Assembly (NCBI GenBank): GCA_020086605.1
Contig: JACBWW010000017.1
Location: forward strand, 21,597,573 to 21,661,572
Direction: 5' to 3'
Source: Lanius collurio
Taxonomy: Eukaryota > Chordata > Aves > Passeriformes > Laniidae
Length of the DNA: 64,000 bases
Positions within the stretch are counted from its first letter, which is position 1. Each line of letters starts with the position of its first letter. This document shows positions 21,301 to 34,028 of the stretch, in pieces. Under the pieces are notes generated by a model. It saw only the letters and a list, made by a program, of their open reading frames with translations, was not told where the DNA came from and searched no databases. Made by a program: the position numbers and the translations under genes.

Positions 21301-24300
21301 ACTTTTTTGACAAATTTGTTTTAATAGCTTAAGAAAAAACGTAACAATAATGTCCAAATTCCTTTAGAATTTCAGAGAAAGACTAGAATATTAAGGTATG
21401 TGTTTCATGGCAATTTCAGCACTTCCCATTGTGTAATTTTAATTCCTAACACATCCTGGTGCTGTTCTGCATTTAAAATTATTTCTAACGTAACATAAAA
21501 TTAACTGAATAGAATTCAACCAAAACTAATCTAGTATAGATTTCCATTCATACCTAGGAGCTACATATTTTTTAATTCACTCACCTAGCATATCAGCTCA
21601 GTTAGGAGGGAAGCACCTCTGAGCCCCTTTCACCAATGAAAAACTGAGATCTGGAAATACCACAAGTAACATCGCCAAAATATGTAAGTCACATCTTCAA
21701 AAGCAGGTTATGCATCCAAAGAACAAACCTCACAACTGTATGAGCTGTCAGCTTCTACTAAAATAATTGGGAATTAGGCCTGGGAACATCTGAATATCAT
21801 AGCTTTGTTAATTGAAAGTCACTGATATTGTCACTTACAAACCCAGAAAGAGAAAGAGACAGGTATCCTGTTGCTGTAGTCAAAGCACAGGGCATTTCAT
21901 TAGCATTTATTTTCCATATATGTTGCTAAAGGACAATTGTGTGCCTTGGGACAGCTTCATGTGTTTTGCAGTAGCTTATGTCTCCAAAGCATTTTAACAA
22001 AAAAATAAAAATTTAGGCCCATATGTTTCCTCAGTGCCTCTGAGGTTAAGCTGTAGTTGAGCAGGAGTTGGCAGAATTGCAGTTTTGGTCACAGGTACTT
22101 AAAGCCTCCCTAAGTTCCATTTTAATCACATAAGCCCTTTTCTAGATCAAGACTTAATGTACAAATCCCTCTTAGAAATTTTATCCTGAGAGAATGTCCT
22201 GAGGTCATGTGGAAAGCCTACAAGAGAAGGAATTGAAATTAGGTGATATACTCAGATAATACTCTCTTAATATCCTCCCCAAAAATTTGTTTTAGGTAGT
22301 AATAAGCTAATGGTGGTTTTTGCTGCTCTAAAATATGTCAGAAAATCATTAGGAAGCTACCTATTTTCAGAGCAAATGAAAGATGCCTTTCAAAAAAGGG
22401 GTGAATATTTACATCCAAAGGCTTTTTTTTTTCTATAGGTGAGGCAGGAAAATGCATAATTCCTGATCATATAGGCTGTATTTGCTTTGCATGAAAACCA
22501 TGGTTAGAAGGTCAGAGGGCATCCAGAGTGGAATTAGGATGTCTCAGGATGAGCTAGTCACAACTGTGGCAACTGTGAATGAAAGGGGAGGTGAGAGGAC
22601 TATCTGGAGCTGACAGCACTATTAAAATGGGTGATGACTTCCATAGTGCACATGGCAAAGGGAGTATAGAGCAACATTGCTTCTGAACAGGAGGCATAGC
22701 TGAACATAGAGAATGAGCAAAGTCACTTGCCATGATTGCAAAATGTATAAAATGGGGTTTATGTCTCCTTTCAACTAAACTAACACAGCATTCTTAATGC
22801 TGTATGTTATTAAGTCATAGATTATGTAGTCCTTCCTTCACTGCAGAGAGTATAGAGATGACACTTTATGATTTTGTGGTAAGCAAGTTGACTGTGCTGT
22901 GACTGTGCTGATGTAAATTGTTCTTACCTTAGTTAGACCAATGAAAGGTGACAGTTAGAATGCTTGAAGATTTCCCTTTTCTTTCTAAATAATCTGTGTT
23001 TATGAAAATTGCCACACCATCAGTATGGTTAGTCATCCCACCTAACACTCAAAAATTAGACTCAATTGACTTCAAGTTCTGCCTGCATAGAGTTGGTTAG
23101 TCTTCTAGTTGAAATTGTTTCTAAAACTCATTATTTGATGCTGTATGTTCAGTTAATACAGAATATGTTGTTACTGTATTTAGGGTTTGCCAAACCTTCA
23201 TGAGGTTCAGATAAAAGCTGATACCACATAATAAAAATATCTAAGTGCAAAAATAGAAGAAAAAAAAGGAGGTTGCAGAAGTTTGGTTTTAACAATCAGG
23301 GGAAATAATTTATTTTCATATATTCCATTAAATAAAGCTTCTAAAAGTTACTTTTAAATGTAGCCTGTGGATTTTATACCTTTAATCTTTGTTAGTCATA
23401 TCCTTTTCTTTCCAGTCCTGTGTATGAAGTCATAAACACTGTTTTACTAGAGAGGGGAAAAAAGTAAAAAATTGTGCAGTTAAAGAGGTCTTTGCATGCT
23501 TGTTTGCTCTCAGATCTCTGGAAAGCAGCTTTTAAAATGAAGCAGAAAAGATGGCTGGCTGACATGTGAGGAAGATTTATCATTCTTCAAATACATTCTA
23601 ATGAATATGAAGGGTTTTAAACTCTCTCTGTCTCTGACTGTCCAGCTTGCTATTCCCTTTGAAAGCAGTTTAATTTGTGTTAGCATGTAGATGCTGCTGA
23701 GACTCTGAGACTGCTAAAACAAAAAAGCACCTAATTTTATAAGAAAATCTGTTCCAGTATCTTAATTTTGCTTTTATTAGGGGTTTATTGCTTGAGATCA
23801 TGGGTCAATAGACTCAAGGACCAAAGCAAAGGCACTTTGCTCCACGCTTCACCTGCTGTACTATTTGAAACTTCAAAAAGTTGCATGCTGAACACATCAA
23901 AGATTGGTTGAGGTTTTTTAATACAGTAAAGGTATATAATGGAGCTTTTGTGTTTTCTCCCAAAAGTTAATAAGCGTCCTGAACTTTTAACATAAAATCC
24001 TGACATTAATTCAGTTGGGCAAATTGAGTAAATCCCGTGTTTTGACATGAAACAGTCTCTTGTTCTCATCAGATGGAAGTGAATATCCTGGTATTTTAGG
24101 TCTAGGAATCCGAAAATGGCAGAGCAATTTATGCCTATGGAAAGATATCCAGTGAGGAAATATCACCAGTAAAGAAAAACAGTGGATTAATTTTGTGATG
24201 TACTTGGATTTATCATTCCACCTTGCTTCAGATGTCCAGTAGTTCATGCAATGTGCATCACAAACAGTGCACATTTCTACCTGCAACATCAGACAGAGGA

Positions 24301-24340
24301 GGTAGGAGTGACAGAGAGTATCCTGTTGCCCTGTCTCAGG
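15346..24340. other. intergenic, no gene seen
   Basis: No recognisable exon, transposon or RNA gene. A perfect 11-bp tandem duplication, TGACTGTGCTG, occupies 22889-22899 and 22900-22910. The stretch at about 19920-20260 is open on both strands (112 codons plus, 78 codons minus), but neither product resembles a known protein. Confidence 0.55.
22889..22910. repeat. 11-bp perfect tandem duplication
   Basis: TGACTGTGCTG is present twice head to tail with no mismatch. Confidence 0.9.
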
Positions 24341-24349
24341 TTTGATTGT

Positions 24350-24515
24350 GGCACTTTATTATCCAGCTGATGTGGCACATCTCCATGAAACAGCCTGTGT
24401 GGGGTGTCATTGAGCAAATGAGAAGAGACTTTCCCGAGAAACTGAGGAAACGCCACAGCTCCGTGTCTGCTGCTCCTCTGTTCCTCCTCCCGCTGACTGC
24501 AGGCATGGGGAGGTG
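24350..24515 (+). other. short open stretch of coding-like composition, not called as a gene
   Basis: Between an in-frame TGA and a TGA at about 24515 the plus strand is open for roughly 55 codons. It has a mixed, protein-like composition that includes MKQPVWGVIEQMRRDFPEKL. Three CpGs fall in a short interval that is otherwise CpG-poor. No convincing splice acceptor or donor pair frames it, and I do not recognise the peptide. It could be an eroded exon or retrocopy piece, or chance. Confidence 0.15.
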
Positions 24516-27500
24516 AAAGCTTGAAAGATGGTGAAAGATGGGGTTCATGTGAGCAGGTTGCAGTGGAAAGGAGACAGAAGAAATAATTAGAACTAGCAAT
24601 GTAAGATCTAGCAATGCAGCAGAGGTGCCTCTGCTTCAGCCTTTGCAAGCCTTTTAGTTCGAGGGGGAAAAGTTAACAAATGCTTCATGCCTAAGTTCAC
24701 AGATGCTGTGTGCCTGACCTTCCCATACTTCCTTGGCAATGCTAGAGGGCAATGCTAGAGTTGCAAGAAACTCAGAATTGCTGACCCTTTATGTGCCATC
24801 TCATGAACCATCAATAAAAAGCAAAAAAGAGAGGGAAACTACCTTAGGCACCAACTATCCTTTAAGAGTTTATTGTAAGGACTTGTTCATCTTCCTTTGA
24901 AGCAGCTGGTGCTGGTCACTACTGCAGAGCAAACCAGCTGATCCCATATGGCCTTTCTGCAATTACCAGCTACTTTATATGTTGGGATTGCAAATGTTAC
25001 ACAACATGTGCCCACATGCCAGAAATCTTCCAGATGTATATTCCAATGTTCACATCTCCAGCACAGTCAATATTAAGTATGTCTAAAAGCGAACATCTAG
25101 CAGAAACTGAACTGCAAATTTGGCAAGAAAAGCAGTTGCCAAAAGTGAGGTTGTGTCCTTTTTCTCTCTGTAAACAGAAACGTGGCCCTCCACAAATGCC
25201 TTGTCAACTCTCACCTCCCAGTTCCATCCCAAAAGCTCAGTTGTGCTTCTCACCTTCATCAGTTTTGAGCTTTAGCAGATTTCCCTTGCAGAAGGTAGAA
25301 ATGTATTTTTATGACCCCAAGAAGAACTCTGTGACACACACACAGATGTTCAGAGAGAATTTGATTGACGTTGTTGGCAGATTTTACAGAAATTTGTGTT
25401 TCATGGTGCTGCTACCACAAACATTCACTGCTTTCTTTTGGCCTCCACATGTAGATTTTCCTCTGAATTGTTTCATTAAAATGATTCCCAACTATCAAAA
25501 GAGTTGGGGAAAGAAGCAAAACAGGGGGAAAAAGACACAAAGAAAATAGAAAAGTTATAGTGATAAAATACAAATGGGCTTGGGCAGTGAAACAGTTAAT
25601 TAGGAAAAAGCTACAAAAAAAAGATCTCTGAGGTTATTGTGAGCTCAAGAATGGCTTCTTTATGAAGGATGAAATTACGCTGTGTTAGACCATCACTTTG
25701 ATTTTACCAATCTAACTAAGGAAGATGTATTATTATTTTCATAGTAGGGGTTGATCTACTGAATTACACGTTGCTGATCTGTCGCTCAAAATGACAACAA
25801 AGACAAGGGATCTTCTTTGATCTCAAGACTGTTGAGGTTTCAGACAGGAGTCCACCAGGAAGATAAAGTTAATTTTTCAGATCTTGAACCTCAGAACATC
25901 CATGGCTAAGGGAGGAAGATATTACAGAGTTTATTTTTAAGCCATCAGTGAAGGCCATTGATTTGCTTTCTAACAGCTATTACAATAAGAATCTGGTACA
26001 TCTTAGAAGCCAATTGACAGCTGCATTATTACCATTGCATCTCAGTTTAACTTAATTTACCAAGAGTTTAAAAAAAAGCAGTTAATTCTTCACAGAGGTT
26101 GGGCTGGTCAGATCTTTAGTTCATTCATACCAAGCTCTCTCCTTTAAGTTCACTGTGGTTATTCTGCTTTGCAACATCTGAGGACGCAGTCCTCTAACTA
26201 TACAACATTGCAGAAGATACTTGAAAATATAGGGGCTTATTCAAAATTAGAAGTAAACAATTTTTCCACAAATATTTGGATGATAAAGAGTAAATGAGAC
26301 TTTAAATGAGGCAGCAGATTTACCAAAGCAGGCTATATAAAACAGTTGGCCAATTTTGCCTTGCATCCTCATTCAAAGCATCAGGACTCACTATGTAGTT
26401 TTCTGTTCTGGTGGCATTTGCAAGCAAATATTTATGTGAGAGTCTCTTGAAGTGTGAATGTAGTACTGACAGCACATTAAAAAAAAAAAGTAGAAACTAC
26501 CTGAACTCCTGAGAGTTGAATTTCTTCATCTAAGTTTGCTAAATATTTTTGACTCTGGCATCTTAACTGTCAATTAGATTTTCATAATGTAAATAGCAAA
26601 CAATGGAAGAAGGGTGCAGCCCCAGGTTTCCACACAGGATATATGAACCTGTTTGTTCCCTGACCACGAACATCTCTGTTAACGTACTAGGACAAATTAC
26701 TAATTGCAAGTGTGTACAATTTCTCCAATTTTCATGTAAGCCTTTACAATTACAAAAGGCAGACAGGTTTTCCTTAGCCCAGTACTTACTCATGGAGACC
26801 TCCAGCCACAGTGTGACTCCCGAACCTGAGCAGCTGGGGCTAAGTTAACAAAAAATCAGTGCTTCTATTCACCTCATGTAAATGACGAGACATCAGTGCT
26901 TGGAGAAAAGGGACATGTCCAAAACGAAGAGGAGCATCTGTAGCTGGTGCAATGGGGGTGTGGAAGAGGAAAGGGCAGCAGAGGGGTGTGCACTGTGTGT
27001 GGGGCTGTCACACCAGCCAGGGCTCTTGGCAGCCCAGTCCACTTTTTCTCTGGGATGGGCACTGATGGTTGCTGTGAAGCAAAGGGGATTCTACCTAGAG
27101 GCCACTTTTCAGAAACAAGGAAGAGAGGAAATATGTGGAGAAAATCCATGCAAGAAAAACTGAAAAATATTAAAATGAGATATAAAAGCAAAAGAGTTGA
27201 AAGATTATGCATATTTCTGTCCTTATTTTTTCCTCTCACTCTTCTACCCCAAGAACAGAAGGACATAATATTTTGTATCAGAGGTACCAGCTTGTGTTTG
27301 AACAAATTAACAAACGTATTCTTTTAATTCCAGCATACACCTGACTAAGGCATTGCTGCTGAAATTCAGTGTGAGAAAGCAAAAGTTTTGCAAGAGCACA
27401 GAAGTAGCTTTTTCATGCCAGCCATGCCTTGGCTATCCCAAAGTGTGGAGACCTTTCAAACAGTCAAATGCTGAATTCTTTAAGTTCCCACTCATTTTCT

Positions 27501-28600
27501 GTTATATTTTTACATTTTTTTAGTAACTCTTGCCTTGAAATAAGCATCAGGCTGAACTCTGCACTTTGCAGTCCTAATCTCATACCTGGTCAGCCCAAAC
27601 TTCTGCCCAGCCCTCTCATCCCTCAATGGATATAATTCTCCTCTCCAAATCCTTCAGCCAAATTCTCACTCGTCTCATTAAAAGTGACTTAAATGTAGTG
27701 CAGATGCAGAAAGTTCCATTCTTGGGGAGATTACCAAGCATCACTCCTGCTGCTCTGAGCCAGCCAGGGGGTATGAGCCCACATCAGTAGGGCTATGGAC
27801 CTTTTCCATTTCATATTTCTGCAAAATAAAGAGCCCTTCACATACGTTAGAGAAAACTCTTAGTAAATGGAGGCAAAACATGTTTTGTTTTTCTCTCAAA
27901 GGAGTTCAGTCTTGAATGTACTGAGACAACATTCCCATTTCTTCTGAGTTTTAAGAGGGATAAAAGGCAGTATTTACAGCTTTTGCCATGGGGCCAGTAC
28001 AAGACTTGAAATAAATAAACAGTTTCTGGAGGGTGATGATGCCTGGATGGATCCAGTCCATGGATGGGGTCAACCAGCCAAAGGGCTTCTTTACCACTGC
28101 CCTGTTTGCTGCAAGCCAAAAGCCACCATCCAGGTGGGAGGTCGTGTCCCAAGGTGAGCAAGAGCAGACAGGCAGAGTATGAGGACAAGGTGTGGCATCC
28201 CTGGGAGGGGGTTCTGGCTGCATGCCTCCAACAGCATCCCATGCCAGCTCACTCACAAAGTGGCCTTGGCAGCAGACTCGCGGGGGTTATTTATGTCCAT
28301 TTCTGTCTGGGGTAAAGATGTTATGGTGACAAAATAAACAAACTTTGCTTTGGTAATGATGGAAAGAGGAAATGGGAAAAAGCAGGACAAAATAGTAAAT
28401 GTTGCTTTAGCAGAGGGATGAAATAGAGCGCAGAGTGCTCCACCTTATATAGCAAATGTCCTTCATCACCCCAAAAAGTAAATAATCTCCCTTTTTTAGT
28501 TTCTTGTCCCACACTCTGGGCAAAAAAAGATATTTGGGCCTGTTACATTACACAATAGTGCACAACTCACCAATAAAATTGAGTCTGATTGGAAAATGCT
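24516..28600. other. intergenic, no gene seen
   Basis: Contains the 13-bp tandem duplication at 24735-24760 and a 177-codon open frame at 25016-25549 that has no domain-like features. The piece at about 27655-27705 (CAGCCAAATTCTCACTC and following) weakly resembles the start of an old sauropsid repeat, GGCCAAATTCTGATCTC. No gene is supported. Confidence 0.55.
24735..24760. repeat. 13-bp perfect tandem duplication
   Basis: GGCAATGCTAGAG at 24735-24747 is repeated exactly at 24748-24760. Confidence 0.9.
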
Positions 28601-28609
28601 GTTGCTGGG

Positions 28610-28682
28610 ATTTTCAAAACCGCTCAGTTTTTGCCAATGGTGTTCCCTTTTGATGTCAATGAGAACTGTAATTTTAATGAGA
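28610..28682. repeat. probable ancient interspersed-repeat relic
   Basis: GGGATTTTCAAAACCGCTCAG followed by TTGCCAATGG and TTTGATGTCAATGAGAACTGT matches, with gaps, a repeat I recall from turtle and crocodilian genomes (GGATTTTCAAAAGCACTCAG...TGAAGTCAATGG). No complementary arm is evident here. The family name is unknown to me. Confidence 0.4.
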
Positions 28683-31600
28683 AGGACTCCCCATTACTTC
28701 TGCAGAAGAACTGTTAAACCAGGAGTGAGCACAGTGGTAAATCCCGGCTGCTAATACTCCATCCCCATTAATTTTTTTATTTAGCAGGGAAAATACATAA
28801 ATCCCTCTGCTGAAACTGCTTAATCATTTTTCCCTGATCATTTGGCTGATTTCTTTTGGTAGACTACCCAGATTTATGTTGGTGGTTAAGGGAGACTTAT
28901 GTGTTCTTTGCATTCAAGCAGAGGCAAGGCTTAGAGCTCATGAAATTACTTCCATTACTACATTAAATAAGGAAAAACATTGCAATAAATGGGATCTAAA
29001 ACTCTCAGCATCTTGATTCATCGCCAGAATGAAGGATGATGTTTGACCTCTGTATTTACACCTGATGTCTTTCATAACAAAAGCAGCTATTTCCTATGTG
29101 CTTAGTTGTTACATCCTATCCTGTTTTAACTGACTATGGCCAAGAAGAATTGATTGAGTTAAACCCTCAAACAATAAGAGATTTTTACTTTCTGTGCTAT
29201 TTGGCATCATCTTTTAAAATTAATTTTGAAGAGTTATGTTATCATTTGATTTTTCAAAGTACTTAAAATCTGTGATAAAATTGTAAGAATTAGCAGCGTT
29301 AGCCCTCTTTTTCTGTGCTAACATATTGAAAATTTATTCTACTACAAAGAAGCTAAGCTTTTGGTTCTCCCACTGTCTGATTTTGCATTTCTCTACACTT
29401 TAAAGTTTGATCTTTAATTTACTACTTTTTACAGTTCTTCTTCTCCTAATAGATTACACCAAGCTTGCGTTAAATTATTTTTGGTCTTTATATACATTTT
29501 GCATATATGCACGGATATATTTCTGGGATTTGAGAAAAGAGACATAACAAGTGGTGTGATGCAGCAGTCCCATCTTCTTGCTTCACCTGCCATGCCCTCT
29601 CAGGACTTGTAATGATATCTGATGAGATGCTTCCTTTGATTCAACACGGCAGTGCAGCGGGGGTGATCTTCCTGAGTACTATTTGTTGACTGTCCTGCAG
29701 TATGTCCTTTTTTGCTAGGCACTGGTCCCAGCCCTGAAGTTCTCCTGTTGCTTTTGCATCTCCTCCTGAGTACTCCTGAACTTCAGAGCATGTTGGAAAC
29801 ATACAGCTTTTGTTCAACAGTTGAGTTTGTAGCTTGCTGATTAACAAGATTTTCTATCAGTTGTAGCAGTGCAAAAGATCTAAAGTCAGAGAGACTAATT
29901 CCTCTTTTCTTCCTTTCACAAGGTGCAGGCAACCAATAGATAAGTTTGGATAGGGAAAAATCCTAATTTCAGGTGCAGGAAGGCTCAGCAGTATAAGCCT
30001 GCTACCCCTGCAAAGGCCTGGTAACAAAACAAGAGACAGAACAATAATCCTGCACAGGCAGGACTGGTGAAGAGACTGAGAAGAACAGGTAAAAGAGACA
30101 GAGCAGAAGATGTTTTGCATTGTGGTGGGCAACACAGTTCTCCAGCAAGGACCCTGCTCAGGGGCACAGGGAGCTGTGATCATCCTCCAGTAAGAAGCCT
30201 TTAACACTGGCAGGTCTCCTGAGGGGAAGAGGTGTGAGGACAGGGACAGAGCTGAGTGACCTCCATGTGTGCCAGGTTACCATGGCTGGTTGAGGCAGGG
30301 AATTGGCAGAACAGGAGGAGGCTGCACTTTTCAAGGACTTCAAGACAGGTCAAACATCATCACACTAAGCTTGTAAAACTGTTCAGCTCATGGGAAGTGG
30401 TGCAATGATGGGACACTTCCCTACAGGAATGTTCCTTCTATCTGACACTGGCATGTGGCCCCAGCTGTGGCAGAGTGTGTGTTCCCAAGCCAAGCACCAC
30501 TTCCCCCATGCAAGTCCCCTGGTGCATGACCTCTGCAGTCACACACAGGGAGATGTCATCCTCTGAGGGCCCCTCGGGAGGCTGCTTAGTGAGCCCAGAA
30601 ATTTGCAGTGGGGTTTGGGCCAGTGCTATTCACTTATTCCAGGAGGGGCCTTGAGACTTTTGAATAACACATTTGTTGCTTCCTACAATGGCTGGCAGTG
30701 GGGTACAACTGAATACATGAATAGAATTATATTTGATGAAATATGATATGACTTCTCATCTCTGAATTGATATACTGTCCTTCTGAGTAGGTCTCTGCAT
30801 TTTTACATCCCCAGAACAGTGTTTAGATATTGTATTGACAGACACTTTTGAAATATTTTTTGCTAAATCACAGCTGGGAGTCATGGCACTGTGGCTCTAC
30901 TTAATGAAGTTCATGTTTTTATTTATGAGAGCCTATTGTTGAGATTAGCAAATTATTAAAATATTTTCTGCCACAAGATCTTCTGACCAAAAATTTTCTT
31001 CTGAAAAATCTCATGACCCTCAGACATAAGTTCAAAAGGATCCTACTTACTCTGGGAAATCTCATATCTTGTGTTTGTATACCCAGTTGATGGTGTAGGA
31101 AGTGGCAATAGAACTTCAAAAAGTCTTTTCTCAAAGATACCTTTATGGCCCTACAAGGCAGTGGCATGGCCCTGCTCTGAGAGGTGGCAGTTGAAAAATC
31201 AAGGCTGCTCTGGAAATTATCTGATTTAGGATGCCACCACCAAGCCTTGTCTTCCAGTAGAAGGCTGAAAAAGAAAAGTAACACCAAGATCGTTTGGATG
31301 TCATGCCAGAAACTTGCTTGAGGAGCAATGTCTGCATCCACTTTGAAATAAAGCTTTTTGGTTGCATTTCTGGCTAATAATAACAGGAATTAACAGCACC
31401 TCCTTTCATCTGGAGCAATCCTGAAAAGACTTGTTCAAACACTGGTGAAATATAACCACGCATACCACTTAAATATAGCTGACAGTTTTTCTCCAGCAGC
31501 AGTATATGAGACTCTGTAGAAAAGGAAAAGAGATGGCCTCCCATTTTGGAAGCAAAGGGTGAATCATTTGAGGTAGGAAAGGTGTCATTAACCAGTTTGG

Positions 31601-33960
31601 GAAATGTCCAAGGCTGTACACAGCAAGTCACCACACTCAGGCAAACAGTGGCAAACTAGGAGAGGAGGAAGAAAGAGGAAGAAAAAAAGAATCTGCTGGC
31701 TGAAATATGGACTCAAATTATTGTTTTCAAAATAATAAACCAGTGATCAATTCAGTACACAGGAGATGGAAGGATTTGGCACAGAGAAGAGAAGAGAACA
31801 AATACTGACTTGTGGACATAAAGCCAACTCCCAGCTTGCATTCTGAGAAAAATCTTATGTAAGCTGAGCTCAGCACCTACAGGGCTTCAAGCTATTCCAG
31901 GGAAAACCAATCTCTCTGTGCACATACAAACCCTTTCTTTACTCAAACACCCAAAAATGCAGGCATCATGCTCTTGTCAGGAAAATGTGGTGCTGCTGCT
32001 GTGGTAGCTAGCAAAACCTTTATCCCCAGTGACACATCAGCTGCATATTCACTGTCTTTATACTCTCATACATCTGAGTCAAATTCATTAAATTGTACAG
32101 TCACTGAGACTGTGTGTGAGCTATTCCTGTTTAGCGAATCCCACAGTCAGGCAGTTGTGCGCATGGGCAATGGCAGAATGCCACTGCATTCCCACAAAGG
32201 GAAAAGCAGCTATTTTTAAAATGTGTGAGATTAAAAACTCTGCATTGTAATTTTTGGTAGAATTTTTATTTATAAAACTTTCTTGTACAATGAGTGTAAA
32301 ATAATAAGCCATATTGAAAAAAAACCTGATTAAATCATTTGAAACCCTTCTAAAATAAGTATCTTCATGTATGTACACACAGACATGCTCACACATATAT
32401 TATATAAATGTATAAATAAAAGCATAGCTACATCTCACATTAAAGGCATCTGTGGCAAAGACTCTGACTTCCTTTGAAGTCCTTAGTCACTTGGCAAAAT
32501 ATTTTTCAGGTACCTGGAGTGTAATGAAGGTGTTTTCTAAACAGAAGGAATAGCTTTACAAAGCCCATAAGGGCATAGCAAATAGGCAACTCATCCAAGT
32601 ATACAGAATAGCCAAAGAGAAATGTAATATCTCTGACACTGAGAAGTTCAGTTCACAGTTTGGAAATTCCCTCATTGAGTTAGAGAGGTAGAATGTTTTT
32701 TAAGGCCACCATTTCTCTTTCAGAGTCAATACAGTTGTGGTGAAGTGTGTAACTCAAATGTATTCCTGAAATATCCCAGAATGCAAAAACAGGAGGCTGG
32801 ATGAGTGGCTGCAGTGTTTACTCTGGGCAGTGCTGAACCAGCACTAAGCCAAGCTGTACCAGTGTGTGCTTTTTGCAGCCGAGTATGCAGGGACCTTTAG
32901 CCCTGAATGAGGCAGCACCAGGCAGTGAGGTCTCTCTGTTAATGAGAGGCTCATATAATTACATTCTATAGAAGATAACTAGCAGGAGAAATCTTAATAT
33001 GCCTTGAAAAATTGGCTCTGGCTGACTATGAGTAGAAATACTGAGTTTTTCCATTTTGATGGCCATGCAACATCAATGAGCTTTTGTTTTCATGTGCAGT
33101 TGAATACAGGTTTAGGCAATGCTGCAGGGCCATGTCCAAGGTAGGGCACCCACTGGAGACAAGTGCTCTGCATCTCTCTTTGTCCTGCTACTGCCACCTA
33201 GGGCAGGATTCAGGTGCCTAAATCTGGTGCCGGGGAAATGCCTTGAGGTAACCAAGAGGCTTGCCTAAGACTAGGAAAACTATGTAGGAAATCTGCAGAA
33301 GGTTTCTAGTAGTTATGGTTGTCTCTACTGGGCCAAAGCAGCTCTTTGCAGCTGAGGGAAGGGGGAACTTTGGGCAGAAGCCCAATTTTGGAGAGAGCTT
33401 GCAGCTCATTTGCTCCTATCTCTTGCAATGTCACTGTGTGACTGCTTTCCATTCTGCAGGACTCTGCAGCCATTATGTGCTGGTGTGTCCCTTGGCAGCC
33501 CTCACCTCAAGCACTTCCTTCTGATGGAGCCAAGGGACCTGGCCAGAGACAAGCAGAGTCCATACTTGCCCAAGAACGTGCCATCAGCTATTAGGGAAGG
33601 GAAGGGTTTATCGAGGGGAGGTGAGCCCTTCTGCAGGTGAGACTTATATCATCTTGCAGCAGATAAATATTGTTGAGAGCCAAAAATTAACATCTTTTTT
33701 CAGACATAAAAACTTCTGGTGCACTGGGATTCCAAAGTGGGATTGATGCCCTGTGGTGGCAGAAAGCCTTCTTCCTGTTGGTGACAGGGGTGGCACATCT
33801 GTGTGGTCCATCCAGCAGATGGGAAGCCTGAGTTCCCTGAGCGTACCACAGAAGCTGAAGAAGAATGCTCTGTCTGGGAGCAAAGACTCAGTGTAAGGGC
33901 CTGGAGGTGTAGGCTGTGATAGGCTGTCCCAGGAGATGTGTGCTGGTGGGTGGAGGTGGC
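28683..33960. other. intergenic, no gene seen
   Basis: No exon or RNA gene supported. A 34-nt pure purine tract lies at 31658-31691, and a short AT-rich alternating segment lies near 32390-32420. Confidence 0.55.
31658..31691 (+). repeat. 34-nt polypurine tract
   Basis: Uninterrupted A/G from 31658 to 31691. It is long enough for a triplex (H-DNA) only if mirror symmetry is present, and that symmetry is poor here. Confidence 0.8.
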
Positions 33961-33965
33961 TCTGG

Positions 33966-34028
33966 CAGCGAGGAGCGGAGCCGTAGGATCAGGGAGCGTG
34001 TGGAGGCACCGCGGGCTCAGTGTGCGTG
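33966..34028. other. isolated CpG cluster in the gene desert
   Basis: Seven CpGs fall within about 60 bp (CAGCGAGGAGCGGAGCCG, GAGCGTG, CACCGCGGG, TGTGCGTG), while several hundred bases on each side hold very few. It is too short to meet CpG-island criteria. It could be a small unmethylated regulatory element or start site, or simply undecayed sequence. Confidence 0.4.

Noticed and set aside
25016..25549. 177-codon plus-strand open frame
   Set aside because: No domain, no conserved motif, no splice or polyadenylation context, and a length compatible with chance in 64 kb.
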